Source of the DNA: Nematostella vectensis
Taxonomy: Eukaryota; Cnidaria; Anthozoa; Actiniaria; Edwardsiidae
Assembly: GCF_932526225.1 (NCBI RefSeq)
Contig: NC_064039.1
Coordinates: forward strand, 808,001-872,000
DNA: 64,000 nt
Direction: 5' to 3'
Position numbers and translations under genes: made by a program. The notes beneath the pieces are model-generated. The model searched no databases. It worked only from the letters and a program-made list of their open reading frames with translations, and was not told the DNA's origin. This document shows, one piece after another, positions 1 through 11,883 of this stretch. The stretch's first letter is position 1. Every line of letters begins with the position of its first letter.

Positions 1-233
1 ATATCGTCTTCAGGGGTCTATGTTTTTATGAAAAAACAAAACAATTCGACCGCACGTTCAGTAAAATCTGTTTATAGTGTCATTTTAATATAGAAATTAC
101 TGCATTTCCTCTTGAATGAATATCATTCCGACAAAAAATGTATAAAATAGCTATCATTTAACAATTAGGTAAGAATACTGCGTGGGTTTAGAAATTCTGC
201 GGTAACTGTATATGGTCGCATTTCTCTGTGCCT

Positions 234-653
234 TTAGGGACCACCGCGGGCCAACGACCACAGAATTTCTGGCCCACTCGTCATGGCAAGTGCGAGCGGC
301 TTTCGGTTCTCGAGCTCTCGGTTTTCGCGTTCTAGTTCGTCGATCTCGGATAGCCTTTCCTCGTTGCGCTCACGGGCCTCTTGGCGGCGACTCTCCGACG
401 TGTTAGGGTCGTCGATGGTCTCCCTGTCTGTGGTTACCACCCCTTGCAGCTCCTGGACTCGTTCTGTGTTCTCCTGGTTGACCGCGTCTATCTCTGCCAC
501 AGATCCCATGGCCAGCCTGAAGCCTTTCAGCTTTGCAACGTCCTGTCGAACGCCCCCGTTCTCATTGAACAGCTGCCTTGGTTTAGTCCAACCTCCTTTG
601 TCGAGGTTACGAAGCTGTATTAGCGTCGGTCTGACTGGAACCGTATCAGATTC
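234..653 (-). CDS. Coiled-coil ORF fragment, probably mobile-element derived
   Basis: A minus-strand frame stays open from a stop at about 656 down to the stop at 234; the first ATG is at 509, but the frame upstream of it also looks coding (about 48 residues, with 'NLDKGGWTKPRQLF' and 'DVAKLKGFRLAMG'). The main part is a charged heptad-like coiled coil of about 70 residues, with 'RRQEARERNEERLSEIDEL' and 'RENRELENRKPL', then a short unrelated tail. I see no catalytic motif, signal peptide or splice context. Both ends look truncated: a stop interrupts the 5' side and the tail after 'ENRKPL' does not continue the helix. My unverified impression is that coiled-coil ORFs of this kind recur in cnidarian genomes as cargo of multi-copy elements. 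It may share an origin with the small ORFs near 45 kb, which is inference. Function unknown. Confidence 0.4.
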   Translation of the reverse strand, partial: ESDTVPVRPTLIQLRNLDKGGWTKPRQLFNENGGVRQDVAKLKGFRLAMGSVAEIDAVNQENTERVQELQGVVTTDRETIDDPNTSESRRQEARERNEERLSEIDELERENRELENRKPLALAMTSGPEILWSLARGGP

Positions 654-689
654 TCATTAAGGTCTGGGTATTTCTACCTGAGGGACCCC

Positions 690-3600
690 TATTTGGTTCT
701 TATATTTGATTGGTCGACATCTATTCGGTGTTTGTACTTGATTGGTTGACCCCTTTTTGGTGCTTATATTTGATTGATGCACCCCTATTTGGTGCTTATA
801 TTTGATTGGTGGATCCCAATTTGGTGCTTATATTTGATTGGTCGACATCTATTTGGTGTTTGTACTTGATTGGTGGACCCCTATTTGGTGCTTATATTTG
901 TTTGGTGGACCCCTATTTGGTGCTTAAATTTGATTGGTAGACCTCTATCTGGTGCTTATATTTGATTAGTGGACCCCTATTTTGTGCTAAAATTTGATTG
1001 GTGGACCCCTATTTGGTGCCTATATTCAATTGGTGGACCCCTATTTGGTGCTTATATTTGATTGGTGGACCCCTATTTGGTGCTTATATTTGATTGGTGG
1101 ACCCCAATTTGGTGATATATTTGATTGGTGGACCCCTATTTGGTGCTTAGATGTGATTGGTGGACCCCTATTTGGTGCTTAAATTTGATTGGTGGACCCC
1201 TATTTGGTGATATATTTGATTGGTGGACCCCTATTTGCTGCTTATATTAAATTGGTGGGCCCCTACTTGGTGCTTATAATTGATTGGTGTACCCCATTTT
1301 TGTGCTAATATTTGATTGGTGGACCCCTATTTGGTAAAATATTTGATTGGTGGACCCCTATTTGGTGCTTATATTTGATTGGTGGTTCCTATTTGGTGCT
1401 TATATTTGATTGGTGGTTCCTATTTGGTGCTTATATTTAATTGGTGGACCCCTATTTGGTGCTTATATTTGATTGGTGGACCCCTATTTGGTGATATATT
1501 TGATTGGTGGACCCCTATTTGCAGCTTATGTTTAATTGGTGGACCCCTACTTGGTGCTTATAATTGATTGGTGGACCCCATTTTTGTGCATATATTTGAT
1601 TGGTGGACCCCTATTTGGTGATTTATTTGATTGGTGGACCCCTATTTGGTGATTATATTTGATTGGTGGTTCCTATTTGGTGCTTATATTTGATTGGTGG
1701 TTCCTATTTGGTGCTTATATTTAATTGGTAAACCTCTATTTGGTGCTTATATTTGATTGGTGGACCCCTATTTGGTAATATATTTGATTGGTGGACCCCT
1801 ATTTGCTGCTTATATTTAATTGGTCGACATCTATTTGGTGCTTATATTTGATTGGTGGACCCCTATTTGGTGCTTATATTTGATTGGTGGATCCTAATTT
1901 GGTGCTTATATTTGATTGCTGGACCCCAATTTGGTGCTTATATTTGATTGGTGGACCCCAAATTGGTGCTTAAATTTGATTGGTGGACCCCTATTTGGTG
2001 CTTATAGTTGATTGGTGGATCCCTATTTGGTGCTTATAGTTGATTGGTGGACCCCTATTTGGTCCTTATATTTGATTGGTGGACCCCTATTTGGTGCTTA
2101 TATTTGATTGGTGGACCCCTATTCGGTGCTTATATTTGATTGGTGGACCCCTATTTGGTATTTGTACTTGATTGGTGGATCCCTTTTTGATGCTTATATT
2201 TGATTGGTGGACCCCTTTTTGTGCTTATATTTGATTGGTGGACCCCTATTTAGTGATATATTTGATTGGTGGACCCCTATTTGCTGTTTATTTTTAATTG
2301 GTGGACCCCTACTTGGTGCTTATATTTGATTGGTCGACATCTATTTGGTGTTTGTACTTGATTGGTGGACCCCTATTTGGTGCTTATATTTGTTTGGTGG
2401 ACCCCTATTTGGTGCTTAAATTTGATTGGTAGACCTCTATCTGGTGCTTATATTTTATTAGTGGACCCCTATTTTGTGCTTATATCTGATTGGTGGACCC
2501 CTTTTTTGTGCTTATATTTGATTGATTGACCACTATTTGGTGATATATTTGATTGGTGGACCCCTATTTGGTGATATATTTGATTGGTGGACCCCTATTT
2601 GGTGCTTAAATGTGATTGGTGGACCCCTATTTGGTGCTTAAATTTGATTGGTGGGCCCCTATTTGGTGATATATTTGATTGGTGGACCCCTATTTGCTGC
2701 TTATATTTAATTGGTGGGCCCCTACTTGGTGCTTATAATTGATTGGTGGACCCCATTTTTGTGCTAATATTTGATTGGTGGACCCCTATTTGGTGATATA
2801 TTTGATTGGTGGACCCCTATTTGGTGCTTATATTTGATTGGTGGTTCCTATTTGGTGCTTATATTTGATTGGTGGTTCCTATTTGGTGCTTATATTTAAT
2901 TGGTGGACCCCTATTTGGTGCTTATATTTGATTGGTGGACCCCTATTTGGTGATATATTTGATTGGTGGACCCCTATTTGCAGCTTATGTTTAATAGGTG
3001 GACCCCTACTTGGTGCTTATAATTGATTGGTGGACCCCATTTTTGTGCATATATTTGATTGGTGGACCCCTATTTGGTGATATATTTGATTGGTGGACCC
3101 CTATTTGGTGATTATATTTGATTGGTGGTTCCTATTTGGTGCTTATATTTGATTGGTGGTTCCTATTTGGTGCTTATATTTAATTGGTAAACCCCTATTT
3201 GGTGCTTATATTTGATTGGTGGACCCCTATTTGGTGATATATTTGATTGGTGGACCCCTATTTGCTGCTTATATTTAATTGGTCGACATCTATTTGGTGC
3301 TTATATTTGATTGGTGGACCCCTATTTGGTGCTTATATTTGATTTGTGGATCCTAATTTGGTGCTTATATTTGATTGCTGGACCCCAATTTGGTGCTTAA
3401 ATTTGATTGGTGGGCCCCTATTTGGTGATATATTTGATTGGTGGACCCCTATTTGCTGCTTATATTTAATTGGTGGGCCCCTACTTGGTGCTTATAATTG
3501 ATTGGTGGACCCCATTTTTGTGCTAATATTTGATTGGTGGACCCCTATTTGGTGATATATTTGATTGGTGGACCCCTATTTGGTGCTTATATTTGATTGG

Positions 3601-5850
3601 TGGTTCCTATTTGGTGCTTATATTTGATTGGTGGTTCCTATTTGGTGCTTATATTTAATTGGTGGACCCCTATTTGGTGCTTATATTTGATTGGTGGACC
3701 CCTATTTGGTGATATATTTGATTGGTGGACCCCTATTTGCAGCTTATGTTTAATAGGTGGACCCCTACTTGGTGCTTATAATTGATTGGTGGACCCCATT
3801 TTTGTGCATATATTTGATTGGTGGACCCCTATTTGGTGATATATTTGATTGGTGGACCCCTATTTGGTGATTATATTTGATTGGTGGTTCCTATTTGGTG
3901 CTTATATTTGATTGGTGGTTCCTATTTGGTGCTTATATTTAATTGGTAAACCCCTATTTGGTGCTTATATTTGATTGGTGGACCCCTATTTGGTGATATA
4001 TTTGATTGGTGGACCCCTATTTGCTGCTTATATTTAATTGGTCGACATCTATTTGGTGCTTATATTTGATTGGTGGACCCCTATTTGGTGCTTATATTTG
4101 ATTTGTGGATCCTAATTTGGTGCTTATATTTGATTGCTGGACCCCAATTTGGTGCTTATATTTTATTGGTGGACCCCAAATTGGTGCTTAAATTTGATTG
4201 GTGGACCCCTATTTGGTGCTTATAGTTGATTGGTGGATCCCTATTTGGTGCTTATAGTTGATTGGTGGACCCCTATTTGGTCCTTATATTTGATTGGTGG
4301 ACCCCTATTTGGTGCTTATATTTGATTGGTGGACCCCTATTCGGTGCTTATATTTGATTGGTGGACCCCTATTTGGTATTTGTACTTGATTGGTGGATCC
4401 CTTTTTGATGCTTATATTTGATTGGTGGACCCCTTTTTGTGCTTATATTTGATTGGTGGACCCCTATTTAGTGATATATTTGATTGGTGGACCCCTATTT
4501 GGTACTTATATTTGATTGGTGGACCCCTATTTGGTGGTTATATTTGATTGGTGGACCCCTATTTGGTGGTTATATTTGATTGGTGGACCCCTATTTGGTG
4601 TTTATATTCAATTGGTGGACCCCTACTTGGTGCTTATATTTGATTGGTGGACCCCTATTTGGTGCTTATATTGGATTGGTGGACCCCTTTTTGGTGCTTA
4701 TATTTGATTGGTGGGCCCCTATTTGGTGCTCATATTTGATTGGTGGTCCCCTATTTGGTGCTTATATTTGAATGGTGGACCCCTATTTGGTGCTTATATT
4801 TGATTCGTGGACCCCTATTTGATGCTTATATTTAGTTGGTGGACCCCTGTTTGGTGCTTATATTCGATTGGTGGACCCCTATTTGGTGCTTATTTTTGAT
4901 TGGTCGACGTCTATTTGGTGTTTGTACTTGATTGGTGGACCCCTATTGATGCTTATATTTGATTGGTGGACCCCTACTTGCTGCTTATATTTCATTGGTT
5001 GAGCCCTATTTGGAGCTTATATTTGATTGGTGGACCCCTATTTGGTACTAATATTTGATTGGTGGACCCCTATTTGGTACTTATATTTGATTGGTGGACC
5101 CCTATTTGGTGGTTATATTTGATTGGTGGACCCCTTTTTGGTGCTTATATTTGATTGGTGGACCCCTATTTGGTGCTTATATTTGATTGGTGGACCCCTA
5201 TTTGGTGCTTATATTTGAATGGTAGACCCCTATTTGGTGCTTATATTTGATTCGTGGACCCCTATTTGATGCTTATATTTAATTTGTGGACCCCTGTTTG
5301 GTGCTTATATTCGATTGGTCGACGTCTATTTGGTGCTTATTTTTAATTGGTCGACGTCTATTTGGTGTTTGTACTTGATTGGTGGACCCCTATTGATGCT
5401 TATATTTGATTGGTGGACCCCTATTGATGCTTATATGTGATTGGTGGACCCCAACTTGCTGCTTATATTTCATTGGTTGAGCCCTATTTGGAGCTTATAT
5501 TTGATTGGTGGACCCCTATTTGGTACTTATATTTGATTGGTGGACCCCTATTTGGTGATATATTTGATTGGTGGACCCCTATTTGGTGCTTATATTTGAA
5601 TGGTAGACCCCTATTTGGTGCTTATATTTGATTCGTGGACCCCTATTTGATGCTTATATTTAATTTGTGGACCCCTGTTTGGTGCTTATATTCGATTGGT
5701 CGACGTCTATTTGGTGTTTGTACTTGATTGGTGGACCCCTATTGATGCTTATATTTGATTGGTGGACCCCTATTGATGCTTATATGTGATTGGTGGACCC
5801 CAACTTGCTGCTTATATTTCATTGGTTGAGCCCTATTTGGAGCTTATATT
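690..5850. repeat. 32-bp satellite array, left block
   Basis: Near-continuous head-to-tail units of 32 bp with core 'GATTGGTGGACCCCTATTTG', roughly 160 copies. Common variants are TTGGTGGTTCC, TTGGTCGACATC and GGTGATATATTTG. Each unit carries ATTGG, the reverse complement of a CCAAT box. A higher-order unit is visible: the same composite variant string starts near 1379, 2838 and 3597, and the last two segments (about 2640-3395 and 3395-4155) are nearly identical at a spacing of 759 bp. Short ORFs inside (repeating 'LIGGPLFGAYI') arise only because the unit lacks stops in some frames. Confidence 0.95.
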
Positions 5851-8800
5851 TAATAATAATAATAATTAGTTTATTTTTCACTTTCGCAGTCCATGGACTG
5901 AATTACAGTGACGGTCAATTACGCATACATATAAATATATAATTAACATATAATTTACACATGATATATTGATAATTCACTCCAAGCCTGAGGTTGCAAA
6001 CTTTACGCTAACAAAATTTCCGAACCTGTCGGTTTTGGTTGCTAGAGTGACATGGTCTTTAGGTCTTAAGTTGTAGTGCGAGGACTGGTTAATTACGCGT
6101 TTGTGTATTAGGAGATGGAGTGGATTGTCAGGAGTGACCTTACGGATAAACTTACTGCATGCTATTTTCCTGCGCTCCTCAAGGGTGGGAATACCAGCCT
6201 TGGCCAGCGCGTCCGCATAGGGGATAAATGGGAATATGATAGCCAAAGCGCGCCTCTGGATCCGCTCCAGATCTTGCGATAAATATTTTGGAAGGTTGGC
6301 AAAGACTACGCATGCGTACTCCAGGATAGAGCGCACGAGACAGCAGTAAATGCTAACAAGGTCCCCTTGTGGGACACGACTCTTCTTGAGTTGCCTTATT
6401 GCGTAAAGGCGCCTGTTAGCTTTCTTCACTACGTACTCGCAGTGAGCAGCCCATGTCAGATCGTTGGAAATGTACACGCCGAGTAGCTTAAATGATGTCA
6501 CTTCCTCAATATAGGTGCCACCGGTGGCAATGGGTTGAAGCTCGCAGCTATTGTAGTGAAGAAAGCTTACACGCATCTCCTTGCATTTCGTTGGATTAAG
6601 TTGCATGTTGTTATTACTGGCAAATTCTTGAATATCCGACACAATATACCTCATTATTGATGGTGAATTCCTGGGAATAACTTCCATTACTGTAAGGTCG
6701 TCGACAAACTTTGCCCTCAAGCTCCATTTGTCGACAAGCTCGTTCACCATTACAGCAAATAATATAGGCGCTAATTTTGTGCCTTGTGGGATGCCCACAT
6801 TAAGCTTTCTAGGTTGAGATTTAAACGTGCCTATTTGGACAGACTGCGACCTTTCTAATAGGAAAGCAGCAACCCACCTTACTAAGCTAGAGTGCATGTC
6901 AGAACAGGATAACTTAGATAGTAATATCTTATGATCGATTAAGTCGAAGCCCTTTCTGAAATCGGCAAAAAAGAAACGAATGGAACAATTACCTCTGTCT
7001 AACACTTCGAGGGCTAGATGAAGCAAGAAGACTAGGGCTTGATCAGTAGATCGCCCGGCAACTGCAAATTGTTTGGTGTCTAGCTTAGGAAGCAATTTCG
7101 GCAGCATTCTAGATAACGTGAAGCTTTCTAGAACTTTAGAAATTTGACATGTTAAGGAAATAGGTCTTAAATCGCTATCTATTGTTCTTGGTGGTCTTTG
7201 CTTTGGGATGGGAGTGATAGCTGCCGACTTGAGCAAAGGTGGGAGGTAGCCCTCACGCAACGATGCATTGTAGATCTCTGCAATGACAGGTGCGAGTTCG
7301 AAAGAAAAGGTCTTCAATATGATGTTTGGGATTCCATCGGGGCCTCCTGCTTTCCTCAGCTTGATCGACTGCAAGGCGATACCGGCTTCCCGCGAAGAGA
7401 CGTACAGGTCAGTTGGGATCTCGGACTCATCCACAGGGATCCCAAGGATATCATCAGTAGTGAGAGGGACGAAGTCTGAAGTCAGGCTGCAGAAGAAGGT
7501 GTTGATTCTTTCGCACAACGATGTAATTGACTCAGACTCATTAATGAGTTGACGGAACCATTGACCCTCAGTACTCGAGATACCCGATAGATTTTTAACT
7601 TCCTTCCACCATCGCGCGGTATTTGTGTCCTTCAAGGATTTTACTTTAGTGTCAAAGAATGACCCCTTGCATTGTTTCACCAGCCTCCGGACTTTATTTC
7701 TCCATGATTTAAAGAGATCAGATTCCTTCCCGTATTTTGACAAATATCGCTGGCGTTTTGATATTGCGATCTTAATGGCAGTAGTGAGCCAAGGCTTGTC
7801 AGTAGCGTGCATGCGCACTGAGCGCATCGGAAGGAATTTATCAATCGCTTCCATTATTTTTCTGTAGAACCACTCGAATTTCTCTCTACACGATGTTAAA
7901 TTATACAGTTCATCCCAGGAGTAAGATGTTATCCACTGACCAAACGATCGGATACAGCTGGCTCTTGTATCTCGTTTGGTAACTACTGTCTTAGTTGGTT
8001 TTATGCGTGGACGGTTATTTTCAACTAGGAAGCAGTAGTGATCACTAGTTCCCAGTTTCGGGAGTTGAATAGGGGTAGATAAGCATTTGGATTTATTGGT
8101 GAAACACCAATCGAGTGTTCCAGTATCCCGCGTTCTTATATTGACGATTTGCACAAGGCCGCAACTTTGTTTCAGGGACGACGCAGAAAACTTAGTAGAT
8201 GTTGGGTTGAAATCTCCCACGACGCAGATCAAGCAATCGGGGTGTTGGAGGAGACAGGCATCCACGACCTGCTGGATGTGGTCACGCAGTCTGTTGTTGT
8301 CTTCCGCGCTGGCATGAGGAGGGTGGTACACTGTACCAATAAACACAGCAGATATCGGCCGAGGTAGTCTTGTTGGCCTCAATTTTATCCACAATGACTC
8401 AGTGATTGTCTCGCTCAATTGATGACTTTCGAGTCTCCTTGCCCATATAGAGGAGCTCACATAGACAGCTATTCCACCGCCTCGCGATCCACGATCTTTT
8501 CGGAACAAATTATATCCACTCAATGCGACAGCATCGTTTGGGTTATTATCTGTCAACCATGTCTCTGTTATGCACACGACGTCGGCAGAATTCTGGGACG
8601 CGACGCATTGAAGCTCACTGATTTTCGGGGCAAGTGACCGGGTGTTGCTTACCAGTAGAGAGGGGACTACTGCTGGATGGTTAATGGAGGATATGTCGCT
8701 GTTCGTTGTCTCACTGGCATTTGACGGGATCCCTGTGGACTGGGCCACAGGGTTACCAACACTGGTTTTGGTTCGGCCTCCACGTTTCCCTCTAAAATGT

Positions 8801-9159
8801 TTACGAATTCCCAAATCACCAAGTTTACTCCATATATCACTGTCTAAATGTTGCTTTGGCTGGTTCTTTCCTATCGATCTCAGATAGGAACCGCTGTAGA
8901 CAATTCTCGGGTGAATTGAATTCACCGAGTCAAAATGGCGACTCCGAGTGTGGCCAGCAATCGGTCCAGTAACAGGACGTCCAGAAAGCAGACAAATGGT
9001 GCTAAAACGAGTCAACAACCACACAAGGAGCACCATCCGACCATTAACCAAGTTCTCAGACCCCATGATAGGCGTTGGAAGATAGGAGTGGGCAAATATA
9101 GACGACGAAACACAGAGACGAAAACACACTAGGCAGCCATGATGGCGCCGCTGACTGCG
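5851..9159 (-). mobile_element. Non-LTR retrotransposon inserted in the 32-bp satellite
   Basis: Unique sequence of about 3.3 kb interrupts the 32-bp array, which continues on both sides. The element reads on the minus strand. Its 3' end at the low-coordinate side is an (ATT)n tail, seen on the plus strand as AATAATAATAATAAT from about 5851, directly abutting satellite sequence. Short-repeat tails are usual in CR1/L2/I-type elements. The 5' end near 9159 adjoins 'GTGGACCCCTATTTGG'. I could not define a target-site duplication because the target is itself repetitive; a few bases of the expected satellite unit seem to be missing. The body is essentially one ORF plus a 3' UTR of about 125 bp. 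Confidence 0.9.
5977..9129 (-). CDS. Non-LTR retrotransposon endonuclease/reverse transcriptase, intact ORF
   Basis: A single uninterrupted 1050-residue ORF. After an N-terminal segment with a hydrophobic stretch (residues ~32-48) comes an apurinic-like endonuclease domain (~158-385) with 'LLVSNTRSL', 'CITETWL', 'VVGDFNPTS' and 'GTSDHYCF', covering the Asn, Glu, Asp-x-Asn and Ser-Asp-His positions of the family. The reverse transcriptase (~580-880) shows 'GPDGIPNIILKTF', 'LRPISLTCQISKVLE', 'FFADFRKGFDLIDHKIL', 'GIPQGTKLAPILF' and the catalytic 'KFVDDLT' (FVDD form of the YxDD box). The C-terminal part ('RLYAIRQLKKSRVP', 'LERIQRRALAIIFP', 'HYNLRPKD') is typical of CR1/Jockey-like elements. No RNase H or separate ORF1 is seen. 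The first Met is taken by default; a later Met in 'IMGSENL' is also possible. All key residues being present suggests a fairly recent insertion. Confidence 0.93.
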   Translation of the reverse strand: MCFRLCVSSSIFAHSYLPTPIMGSENLVNGRMVLLVWLLTRFSTICLLSGRPVTGPIAGHTRSRHFDSVNSIHPRIVYSGSYLRSIGKNQPKQHLDSDIWSKLGDLGIRKHFRGKRGGRTKTSVGNPVAQSTGIPSNASETTNSDISSINHPAVVPSLLVSNTRSLAPKISELQCVASQNSADVVCITETWLTDNNPNDAVALSGYNLFRKDRGSRGGGIAVYVSSSIWARRLESHQLSETITESLWIKLRPTRLPRPISAVFIGTVYHPPHASAEDNNRLRDHIQQVVDACLLQHPDCLICVVGDFNPTSTKFSASSLKQSCGLVQIVNIRTRDTGTLDWCFTNKSKCLSTPIQLPKLGTSDHYCFLVENNRPRIKPTKTVVTKRDTRASCIRSFGQWITSYSWDELYNLTSCREKFEWFYRKIMEAIDKFLPMRSVRMHATDKPWLTTAIKIAISKRQRYLSKYGKESDLFKSWRNKVRRLVKQCKGSFFDTKVKSLKDTNTARWWKEVKNLSGISSTEGQWFRQLINESESITSLCERINTFFCSLTSDFVPLTTDDILGIPVDESEIPTDLYVSSREAGIALQSIKLRKAGGPDGIPNIILKTFSFELAPVIAEIYNASLREGYLPPLLKSAAITPIPKQRPPRTIDSDLRPISLTCQISKVLESFTLSRMLPKLLPKLDTKQFAVAGRSTDQALVFLLHLALEVLDRGNCSIRFFFADFRKGFDLIDHKILLSKLSCSDMHSSLVRWVAAFLLERSQSVQIGTFKSQPRKLNVGIPQGTKLAPILFAVMVNELVDKWSLRAKFVDDLTVMEVIPRNSPSIMRYIVSDIQEFASNNNMQLNPTKCKEMRVSFLHYNSCELQPIATGGTYIEEVTSFKLLGVYISNDLTWAAHCEYVVKKANRRLYAIRQLKKSRVPQGDLVSIYCCLVRSILEYACVVFANLPKYLSQDLERIQRRALAIIFPFIPYADALAKAGIPTLEERRKIACSKFIRKVTPDNPLHLLIHKRVINQSSHYNLRPKDHVTLATKTDRFGNFVSVKFATSGLE

Positions 9160-10275
9160 GTGGACCCCTATTTGGTGCTTATTTTTGATTGGTCGACGTC
9201 TATTTGGTGTTTGTACTTGATTGGTGGACCCCTATTGATGCTTATATTTGATTGGTGGACCCCTACTTGCTGCTTATATTTCATTGGTTGAGCCCTATTT
9301 GGAGCTTATATTTGATTGGTGGACCCCTATTTGGTACTTATATTTGATTGGTGGACCTTTATTTGGTGATATATGTGATTGGTGGATCCCTATTTGGTGT
9401 TTATATTCAATTGGTGGAACCCTACTTGGTGCTTATATTTGATTGGTGAACCCCTATTTGGTGCTTATATTTGATTGGTGGACCCCTTTTTGGTGCTTTT
9501 ATTTGATTGGTGGACGCCTATTTGGTGCTTATATTTGATTGGTGAACCCCTTTTTGGTGCTTATATTTGATTGGTGGACCCCTATTTGGTGCTTATATTT
9601 GATTGGTGGACCCCTATTTGGTGCTTATGTTTGAATGGTGGACCCCTATTTGGTGCTTATATTTGATTCGTGGACCCCTATTTGATGCTTATATTTAATT
9701 GGTGGACCCTATTTGGTGCTTATATTCGATTGGTGGACCCCTATTTGGTGCTTATTTTTAATTGGTCGACGTCTATTTGGGGTTTGTACTTGATTGGTGG
9801 ACCCCTATTGATGCTTATATTTGATTGGTGGACCCCTATTGATGCTTATATGTGATTGGTGGACCCCAACTTGCTGCTTATATTTCATTGGTTGAGCCTT
9901 ATTTGGAGCTTATATTTGATTGGTGGACCCCTATTTGGTACTTATATTTGATTGGTGGACCCCTATTTGGTGATATATTTGATTGGTGGACCCCTATTTG
10001 GTGTTTATATTTAATTGGTGGAACCCTACTTGGTGCTTATAATTGATTGGTGGACCCCATTTTTGTGCATATATTTGATTGGTGGACCCCTATTTGGTGC
10101 TTATATTTGATTGGTGGACCCCTATTTGGTGCTTATATTTGATTGGTCGACATCTATTTGGTGTTTGTATTTGATTGGTGGACCGCTATTTTGTGCTTAT
10201 ATTTGATTGATGGACCCCTATTTGGTGCTTATATCTGATTGGTGGACCCCTATTTGGTGCTAATATTTGATTGGT
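9160..10275. repeat. 32-bp satellite array, right block
   Basis: Continuation of the same 32-bp satellite after the retrotransposon, about 35 units in the same orientation with the same variants (CGACGTCTATTTGG, CCCCTATTGATGC, TTTCATTGGTTGAGCC). A variant run like that at about 5370-5560 recurs near 9250 and again near 9850, so higher-order copies cross the insertion. The array ends at about 10275 in 'TTGATTGGTGAAAGTG'. Confidence 0.93.
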
Positions 10276-11590
10276 GAAAGTGATTTCAGGAAGCGCCCGT
10301 AATCGTGATTCCATTGTGCCTAAGGAACACATGTTTGAAAATGAACATGTCTGAATAAATACCCATTTTAAGTTTTTAGGCGGCTAGAAATCTCTAGAAA
10401 CGTGACGATATAGCTGCCGTAGAAAATAGCTAATTTTTATAGTCTATCCCATGGGAAATCTCTAGAAACGTGGCATCCCCTGGTATCTTTTTGCCTCCCA
10501 TACATAGTACACCCTCCCCCCTTAGGCCCTATGAGTGACTGGGGCAAGGGAAGGGCCCTGTGACAGAGAAAAAGTGCCTCTGAGGGTCATCTGAAATCGA
10601 GGATAAATTTGACTAAACACCCGGCTAGCATGTGCTCTTGCCAGCCCGACTGAGAATCCCAAGCGTTTCATGGTTATCATATAAACAGGTTATTCCTACA
10701 TGTCTCTTCCAATAATGAATATAGAAAGTCTTCCACATCCTTTTGAAAACAGTTGCACATGTTAGTGGAAAAAACATTGGCATATGTTAAACGAGCGATA
10801 CATGTTATTCAATGACCATGCACAATTACTAAACTTTGTGTGGCTGACAGATGTAAGCTAGGCGACATCATTTAACGATGTGAGCCTATTTTCTTTTTTT
10901 GTGTGTGTTACAAACTGTCGTAAATTTGTCCACGAGTCTTATTTAAACCGAGTTTTCAAGAGCATTACTAATTTGCAAATATCTTGAAAATCCTGACATA
11001 TTTTAGTCACATGGAATAGAGGTCGTAGATGCCCTTTCTGTATCATGGAAGGGATATCATGGCATGTTATGTACCAAGGAATGATTGAATGGGCCATTGA
11101 TTGGTATGGGGTGTTGGTAAAAAGATGCGCTCTCAGTCACTTTCGCGGAGTATCATGAAAATCATCTAAGCTTAACAACAGAGTAATAAGGTCACTGTGT
11201 GATAATGAGTTTTAAATTAAATTCGCTTCGCTTTCGCCAGGTCACTAAAAATCCTCAGGAAACCGAGAGATAAGGGTGCAGGGGGTGCAGGGGGTGCGTT
11301 CGCACCCCTCCCACAACAGCGGAAAGTCCACTTCTGGTATCATAAGCGAATTAGTAAAAAAAAAGGCTTTCTAGATCACTTTGTAGCCAAATCCGATAAA
11401 AAATCTCTTTGGGAGTGGTCAGATTTTTACCAGAAAACTCACACTACCAACACCACCCCTCCCGGTAAAAGTTAGGTCCTCTTTTCGGATTTCGCACCTC
11501 CCAAGAAAAATCCTGGGTACAGACCTGAGACAGGTCCACGGAAGTGCCCGCAGTATTGAGCCTTGGCTCGTAGTACTATTTGTTTTCTCC
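10276..11590. other. Unassigned intergenic sequence
   Basis: I see no coding exon here on either strand. It is moderately AT-rich with a short repeated phrase ('GGAAATCTCTAGAAACGTG'-like, twice near 10390-10460) and 'GTGCAGGGGGTGCAGGGGGTG' around 11276. It ends just before the first exon of the SLC22 remnant and would hold its promoter, but no TATA-like or other element is convincing. Confidence 0.4.
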
Positions 11591-11883
11591 AGTAGTCACA
11601 TGGCTCTCACAGTCGATCAGCTCCTGGAGCGTATCGGTAGCTTCGGCCCTTTACCAGCTCCGTCTGATGGTAATCATGGCGTTCATGAAGATTTTCGGTG
11701 ACGGCTTCCAGGCTATGGTGATGACCTTCCTTGCCGCTGAGCCCGCCTGGAGATGCGTGACGAACAGTACGGTGTATAACGTGGGGAATATTCTCCCTGG
11801 TCACGCAAGCTACGAGCTACGATGTCATCTTTCACGCAATGATTGGGAGTTTGATACCACTGAGTTTAACTCTATTGTTTCGA

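Noticed and set aside
994-5631. Many 61-64 codon ORFs ('LIGGPLFGAYI' periodic) in the 32-bp array
   Set aside because: They follow from a stop-poor repeat unit, use non-ATG starts and have no unique flanking sequence.
690-5850. CRISPR-like regular spacing in several arrays
   Set aside because: Eukaryotic context, no unique spacers between identical repeats, no cas genes; these are ordinary satellites.
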